Of a stretch of DNA of 12,160 nt, positions 8,372-12,160 are shown piece after piece. The number at the start of each line of letters is the position of its first letter. The first letter of the stretch is position 1. The notes beneath the pieces are model-generated. The model saw only the letters and a program-made list of their open reading frames with translations. It searched no databases and was not told where the DNA came from. Origin of the DNA: Emcibacter sp. (GTDB taxonomy: Bacteria; Pseudomonadota; Alphaproteobacteria; Sphingomonadales; Emcibacteraceae); NCBI GenBank assembly GCA_027019205.1, contig JALUWZ010000085.1, positions 1 through 12,160 on the forward strand. Reading direction: 5' to 3'. The translations under genes and the position numbers were made by a program.

Positions 8372-8694
8372 TCAACCGGGTCAACCCGCTCGCCGATCCA
8401 TTTCAGATAGGCCTCGCTGCCGCCGGTGATGTCCCACTGGACAATGCAGGGGGTGTCGTAGCTGTGCAGTTGCTTGATTCGCGTGATGACCTGCCCGGCG
8501 AGCGCAGTACTGGTTTTCATGAATATAGCCCGCTCATAATCCTCGCATATCTCGCCGTCCCATTCATAGAGCGACAACATCGCGTCGGAAATATTGGCGC
8601 AGGCCACCAGCTTTTCCTCAAGCAATGTGCGCGACAGGGCGACGGCCTCCGCCTTGTCGGGCACGGTGACATATAATGTGCAATAGCCGGTCAC
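8368..8694 (-). CDS. cutA: Divalent-cation tolerance protein CutA
   Basis: A 108-residue protein when started at the GTG at 8694-8692. The open frame reaches back to 8895, but the extra 67 residues are Pro-, His- and Cys-rich nonsense read through ctaA in another frame and have no place in the family. From the GTG the protein begins VTGYCTLYVTVPDKAEA and has the family blocks EEKLVACANI (26-35), YEWDGEICED (43-52) and LHSYDTPCIV (76-85). It ends at the length of E. coli CutA (112 residues). CutA forms a ferredoxin-like trimer and is linked to copper tolerance, though its true function is unsettled. The GTG start shares GTGA with the ctaA stop, so translation is probably coupled. It is the last gene of the DoxX-like/ctaA/cutA operon. 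Confidence 0.93.
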   Translation of the reverse strand: MTGYCTLYVTVPDKAEAVALSRTLLEEKLVACANISDAMLSLYEWDGEICEDYERAIFMKTSTALAGQVITRIKQLHSYDTPCIVQWDITGGSEAYLKWIGERVDPVD

Positions 8695-9710
8695 AGGTTT
8701 CGTATCCGGCGCAGAGCATAGAGTGCCGTGGTCAGGGTGATCAGCGCCCCGGCCTGATGGGCGGCGGCAAGGGGAATAGGCACCGCATGAATCAGGGTCA
8801 TAATGCCCAGCGTGACCTGGGCCAGAATGGCAAGCATCAGCAGATGGCCTGACAGGCGGATGACAATGCGCTTGTCGCGGCGCATCCTGAACCACAGATA
8901 CAGCCCCAGCATCACAATGGCATAGGCCAGCATCCGGTGATCAAACTGCACCGTCATGATATTTTCACCCATATTTATAAACCACGGGGTCATGCTATAG
9001 AGGCCGGACGGTATAAAGGCGCCGTCCATCAGGGGCCATGTATTATATATCCTGCCCGCATTCAGCCCGGCGACCAGCCCGCCGAGCAATATCTGGACAA
9101 ATATCATCACAATCAGAAATTTCAGCCCGATCGCCGGTCGTCTGCGGTGGCGCACCCGGCGCTCGGTCACAAGACTGCTCGCCACCCAGAACATGCAGAT
9201 ATAGATAAACACCGCCAGCCCGAGATGGGCCGTCAGTCGGTAATGGCTGACGTCGGGCCGGTCAACCATGCCGCTTTTGACCATCCACCAGCCAAGCAAT
9301 CCCTGCGCGCCGCCAAGGAAAAACAGCGCCCATAATTTAGGCTTGAGAGATGAAGATACTTTCTGTTTCAACAGAAAAAACACAAAGGGGACAAAAAATG
9401 CCAGCCCGATCAGCCGCCCGAGCAGCCGGTGGCTGTATTCCCAGAAGAATATCGACTTGAACTCCCCGAGGCTCATACCCTGATTGACTTTCTGATATTC
9501 GGGATACTGCTGATAGGCGGCAAATTCCTTTGCCCATGCCGCGTCGGTCAGCGGCGGGATAATCCCGCTGAGCGGATGCCAGTGAACCATGCTCAGGCCG
9601 GATTCGGTCAGCCGCGTCACCCCGCCGACCACCACCATACAGAATATCATCGCACAGACGATGAACAGCCATGTGGCGATCTGCCGGTTATTTTTTGTTC
9701 TCCAGGACAT
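8691..9710 (-). CDS. ctaA: Haem A synthase (COX15/CtaA, alphaproteobacterial type)
   Basis: A 339-residue inner-membrane enzyme that oxidises the C8 methyl group of haem O to give haem A for aa3-type cytochrome oxidase. About eight membrane segments are visible, in two similar four-helix halves. Likely haem-ligand histidines are H94 (WEYSHRLLGR), H162 (TAHLGLA), H258 (FDHRMLAY) and H318 (AAHQAGA). Other family signatures are GGVTRLTESGLSM (29-41) and AGLNAGRIYNTWPLMDG (214-230). Paired cysteines of the Bacillus type are absent, as expected for the mitochondrial-like class. The start overlaps the preceding gene's stop as TAATG, and its own stop overlaps the cutA GTG. The gene implies an aa3-type oxidase elsewhere in the genome. 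Confidence 0.96.
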   Translation of the reverse strand: MSWRTKNNRQIATWLFIVCAMIFCMVVVGGVTRLTESGLSMVHWHPLSGIIPPLTDAAWAKEFAAYQQYPEYQKVNQGMSLGEFKSIFFWEYSHRLLGRLIGLAFFVPFVFFLLKQKVSSSLKPKLWALFFLGGAQGLLGWWMVKSGMVDRPDVSHYRLTAHLGLAVFIYICMFWVASSLVTERRVRHRRRPAIGLKFLIVMIFVQILLGGLVAGLNAGRIYNTWPLMDGAFIPSGLYSMTPWFINMGENIMTVQFDHRMLAYAIVMLGLYLWFRMRRDKRIVIRLSGHLLMLAILAQVTLGIMTLIHAVPIPLAAAHQAGALITLTTALYALRRIRNL

Positions 9711-10147
9711 TACGCCTCATGCAAAGATCTGGGGGCAGACAGGGTAAATTTCACATCCAGATCACGTAACAGATATAGCGTAATACAGGCTGCGAGCATC
9801 GGCCAGGCGGCAAAAAACAGCAGGCTGATGTCAACAGTATATTGTTTCCATGACGAAAATGTTGAAATCGCGTGAACAACCAGGATAAAGCCGTAAGTAT
9901 AGCGTTTCCACAGACCGAGCAGAAAAGCGACAATAATCACCAGCTCAATCGCCCCCAGCGTCATCATCACCGTACGGCCCACCCCCTCTATAAACAGGTA
10001 ATGTTCAAAAACCCTGACCCCGTGGCCGGGATTAAGCAGCTTGTCCAGGGTCCAGGCAAACATGACGATAAACACCCCGAGCCGCAGCAGAAACAGTGAC
10101 CATTCGATCCGGTTCTGCAGCGGGAAAAAATTTTCATTTGCAGGCAT
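9710..10147 (-). CDS. DoxX-like four-helix membrane protein
   Basis: A 145-residue integral membrane protein with four predicted helices at about residues 16-38, 58-80, 82-100 and 105-127. The LRLGVFIVMFAWTLDKLLNP opening and the helix pattern resemble the DoxX superfamily, whose members are often linked to redox or thiol metabolism, but no definite family motif settles this. No conserved Cys pair is visible. A GAGGAG ribosome-binding sequence seven bases before the ATG supports the start. It is the first gene of a three-gene leftward operon, joined to ctaA by a TAATG stop/start overlap. Coupling to ctaA suggests a role in respiratory-complex or haem metabolism, which is inference. Confidence 0.75.
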   Translation of the reverse strand: MPANENFFPLQNRIEWSLFLLRLGVFIVMFAWTLDKLLNPGHGVRVFEHYLFIEGVGRTVMMTLGAIELVIIVAFLLGLWKRYTYGFILVVHAISTFSSWKQYTVDISLLFFAAWPMLAACITLYLLRDLDVKFTLSAPRSLHEA

Positions 10148-10212
10148 CTCAAATCTCCTCGTTTAACGGCCTGTAGCAGACCATAAAATAACCCGACGGA
10201 AAAGAAAAAACA

Positions 10213-10261
10213 CTATTTCAGTCTGTTTTTGTTGATTTTTATCCCAAAAGCCCTATTTCAG
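10213..10261 (+). repeat. Nine-base direct repeat 40 bases apart
   Basis: CTATTTCAG occurs at 10213-10221 and again at 10253-10261 in the 119-base gap between the DoxX-like gene and the small membrane protein gene. Start-to-start distance is 40 bases, close to four helical turns, so both copies would face the same side of the DNA. The second copy ends just before the small gene's ATG and includes its weak AGG ribosome-binding element. The rest of the gap (10148-10266) is AT-rich and should hold divergent promoters; I could not pick out convincing hexamers. Confidence 0.35.
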
Positions 10262-10266
10262 GTCTC

Positions 10267-10470
10267 ATGGAACAAGGCCTCACCTATCTGTTAATGACCT
10301 TTATTATCCTTCTGTCTGCTGTCGCTCTTTACAAGGTACGTCAGCCCCGGGAGCTTGGCAAGTCATGGCATATCCCGTGGAACGGCGTATTATTCCTCAA
10401 TCTGCTTATCCTGCTGCTGCTGATCCGTCATCTGCTCGCCCTCAGCGGTATTGACCTGCCCTCACGTTAA
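10267..10470 (+). CDS. Small two-helix membrane protein of unknown function
   Basis: A 67-residue protein I do not recognise. Two hydrophobic segments, about residues 5-22 and 40-59, flank a short polar stretch rich in Lys and Arg (YKVRQPRELGKSWHIPWNG). By the positive-inside rule the loop should be cytoplasmic, leaving both termini in the periplasm. There is no signal-peptide cleavage site or obvious metal site. The ribosome-binding site is weak (AGG seven bases before the ATG); M10 is an alternative start but would cut into the first helix. The regular hydrophobic pattern and tidy fit between neighbours argue that it is real. Its TAA overlaps the maeB stop: the four bases TTAA at 10467-10470 hold both stop codons on opposite strands. 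Confidence 0.65.
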   Translation: MEQGLTYLLMTFIILLSAVALYKVRQPRELGKSWHIPWNGVLFLNLLILLLLIRHLLALSGIDLPSR

Positions 10471-12160
10471 TTTTTCTCATTGACCGCATCGGCAAGGGCG
10501 ATAGCGGCCATATTGAATATCCCCTTGGCAGTCGCGGTCGGGGTAACGATATGGGCCGGACGCGCCGCACCGAGCAGGATAGGCCCGACCAGCAGACCAT
10601 TATCAAGGGAACGCAGCATCTCTATACAGATATTGGCCGCATCAAGGTTGGGAAAAATAAACAGATTGGCCGCCCCGGCAAGCTTGCCGTCCGCGACCAT
10701 ATTATCCCGCAGTGATTCTTTGAAAGCCGCATCGGCGTGCATCTCGCCGTCAACCTGCATGTCAGGGCGCATCTGTTTCAGAATTTTCGTTGCTTTACGC
10801 ATTTTGCGGGCGGACGGCGCATTGGACGAGCCAAAATTGGAATGAGACAGCAGAGCCACCTTTGGCGTGACCCCGAAATGGCTGACCTTATCCGCCGCAG
10901 CAAGAGTATTTTCGACAATCTGATCGACATCGGGATCAACGGTCATAAAACTGTCGGCAAAGAATATTGTCCGGCGCGGCAAAATCAGGGTGCTGACCGT
11001 CGACAGATTCTGGTTGGCACATTTGCGGCCAATAATGTCGATAATATATTTCACATGGAAATCAAATCGCCCGTAAGTGCCGCAGATCATCGCATCGGCA
11101 TCCCCCAGGCAGACCGCAAGGGCGGCGATCACCGTGGTATTGGTCCGGACAATGGTTTTTGCCGCATCCCTTGACACCCCGTGACGGGCCACCATTGAAT
11201 GATAGGCCTGCCAGTAGCTGCGGTATCTGTCATCTTTCTGCGGATTGATCAGCTCGAAATCCCGGCCCATCACCAGACGCAGGCCGAGACTTTCAATCCT
11301 TTTCTGTACCACCTGAGGCCGGCCTATCAGGGTCGGAAGGCCGATCTTCTCATCAATGATCGCCTGTACCGCAAGCAGCACGCTTTTATTCTCGCCCTCG
11401 GCAAAGATTATTCTCTGCGGGTTTTTCCGGGCCTGTTCGATCACCGGCTGCAGCAGAATGCTCGACTTGAAAACAAAATTGCCAAGCATTTCCCGGTAAG
11501 CCTCAATATCTTTCAGCGGCCTTGTCGCGACCCCGCTTTTCATGGCGGCTTCGGCTACGGCGGGGGCTATTTCGAGGATGAGGCGTGGGTCAAGCGGCTT
11601 TGGAATGATATAGTCCGGGCCGAATTTCAGGTCTTCGCCCTGATAGGCATTGGCGACCTGCTCGGAAGATTCCCGGAAAGCCAGATCGGCAATCGCCGTA
11701 ACACAGGCATGCTTCATCTCGTCATTGATCGTCGTCGCCCCGACATCAAGCGCCCCCCGGAACAGAAAGGGAAAGCACAATACATTATTGACCTGATTGG
11801 GATAATCGGACCGGCCTGTCGCCATAATAACATCACTGCGGACTTTTTTGACTTCTTCAGGCAGGATTTCCGGAGTCGGATTGGCCAGCGCCAGAATGAA
11901 CGGATTTTCCGCCATCCGCGCCACCATGTCGGGCTTTAATATCCCCGGTGCCGACAGGCCAAGAAAGACATCCGCCCCGCCAATGACATCTGCCAATGTC
12001 CGCTTGTCGGTGTCAATCGCATATCTGTCCTTATAGGGGTTCATGTCTTTCGCGCGGCCCCGGTAGACCACCCCCTCAATATCAACCAGACTGACATTTT
12101 CGCGCCGCAGGCCCATACTGACCAGCAGATCAAGGCAGGCGAGGGACGCCGCACCCCCGC
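10467..12160 (-). CDS. maeB: NADP-dependent malic enzyme with phosphotransacetylase-like domain, 5' end cut off
   Basis: The frame is open through the right edge, so the N-terminal part, roughly 190-200 residues, is missing; 564 codons including the stop are present. The first Met seen (12116-12114) is internal: the residues before it, GAASLACLDLLVS, belong to the conserved NAD(P)-binding fold. The malic-enzyme core continues with GLSAPG, ILALANPTPEI and SDYPNQVNNVL. From about 11465 down to the stop follows a phosphotransacetylase-like domain, beginning near RIIFAEGENKSVL and including ICGTYGRFDFHVKYI. In MaeB proteins this domain is not known to be a working transacetylase and acts in regulation by acetyl-CoA. 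The enzyme decarboxylates malate to pyruvate with NADPH formation. No intrinsic terminator is visible after the stop. Confidence 0.96.
   Translation of the reverse strand, partial: GGAASLACLDLLVSMGLRRENVSLVDIEGVVYRGRAKDMNPYKDRYAIDTDKRTLADVIGGADVFLGLSAPGILKPDMVARMAENPFILALANPTPEILPEEVKKVRSDVIMATGRSDYPNQVNNVLCFPFLFRGALDVGATTINDEMKHACVTAIADLAFRESSEQVANAYQGEDLKFGPDYIIPKPLDPRLILEIAPAVAEAAMKSGVATRPLKDIEAYREMLGNFVFKSSILLQPVIEQARKNPQRIIFAEGENKSVLLAVQAIIDEKIGLPTLIGRPQVVQKRIESLGLRLVMGRDFELINPQKDDRYRSYWQAYHSMVARHGVSRDAAKTIVRTNTTVIAALAVCLGDADAMICGTYGRFDFHVKYIIDIIGRKCANQNLSTVSTLILPRRTIFFADSFMTVDPDVDQIVENTLAAADKVSHFGVTPKVALLSHSNFGSSNAPSARKMRKATKILKQMRPDMQVDGEMHADAAFKESLRDNMVADGKLAGAANLFIFPNLDAANICIEMLRSLDNGLLVGPILLGAARPAHIVTPTATAKGIFNMAAIALADAVNEKN

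Noticed and set aside
11199..11939. 246-residue open frame on the plus strand inside maeB
   Set aside because: It is antisense to conserved malic enzyme and phosphotransacetylase-like segments, and its translation shows no recognisable domain.

Overview
This window looks like chromosomal DNA of a free-living alphaproteobacterium and is almost entirely conserved core genome. The class call rests on several things: a small DUF4169 protein, a mitochondrial/alphaproteobacterial-type haem A synthase, ribosomal protein S9 with a long acidic N-terminal extension, a hybrid malic enzyme with a phosphotransacetylase-like tail, and an O-acetylhomoserine sulfhydrylase divergent from rplM-rpsI. I cannot place the order reliably. 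I see no transposase, integrase, phage gene, CRISPR array, toxin-antitoxin pair or other accessory cargo. An exciting new system is not evident; the best leads are regulatory sites and a few small uncharacterised proteins.

Left part (1-3266): The extreme 5' end of an aldehyde dehydrogenase gene, probably mmsA, runs off the left edge and is divergent from a LysR-type regulator. A plausible regulator operator lies between them. The LysR gene converges on, and overlaps, queE. queE and queC form a leftward pair for 7-deazaguanine (queuosine precursor) synthesis. Divergent from queC is a DUF2889 protein, which meets a small basic DUF4169 protein tail to tail.

Middle part (3267-8371): uvrB (nucleotide excision repair) is preceded by a one-mismatch LexA-like box. 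It is followed by tRNA-Pro(GGG) with its own likely promoter and a strong terminator. On the minus strand lies the rplM-rpsI ribosomal operon, ending in a good intrinsic terminator. Divergent from rplM is metY, with an overlapping set of inverted repeats on a candidate promoter that suggests a dedicated repressor of methionine synthesis.

Right part (8368-12160): A tightly packed leftward operon encodes a DoxX-like four-helix membrane protein, haem A synthase (ctaA/COX15) and the divalent-cation tolerance protein CutA, whose true start is a GTG overlapping the ctaA stop. A 67-residue two-helix membrane protein of unknown function follows on the plus strand. Its stop codon interlocks with the stop of a long leftward gene for the NADP-type malic enzyme MaeB, which runs off the right edge. 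A recurring trait is extreme compaction at gene ends: all four convergent pairs overlap or lie one base apart.
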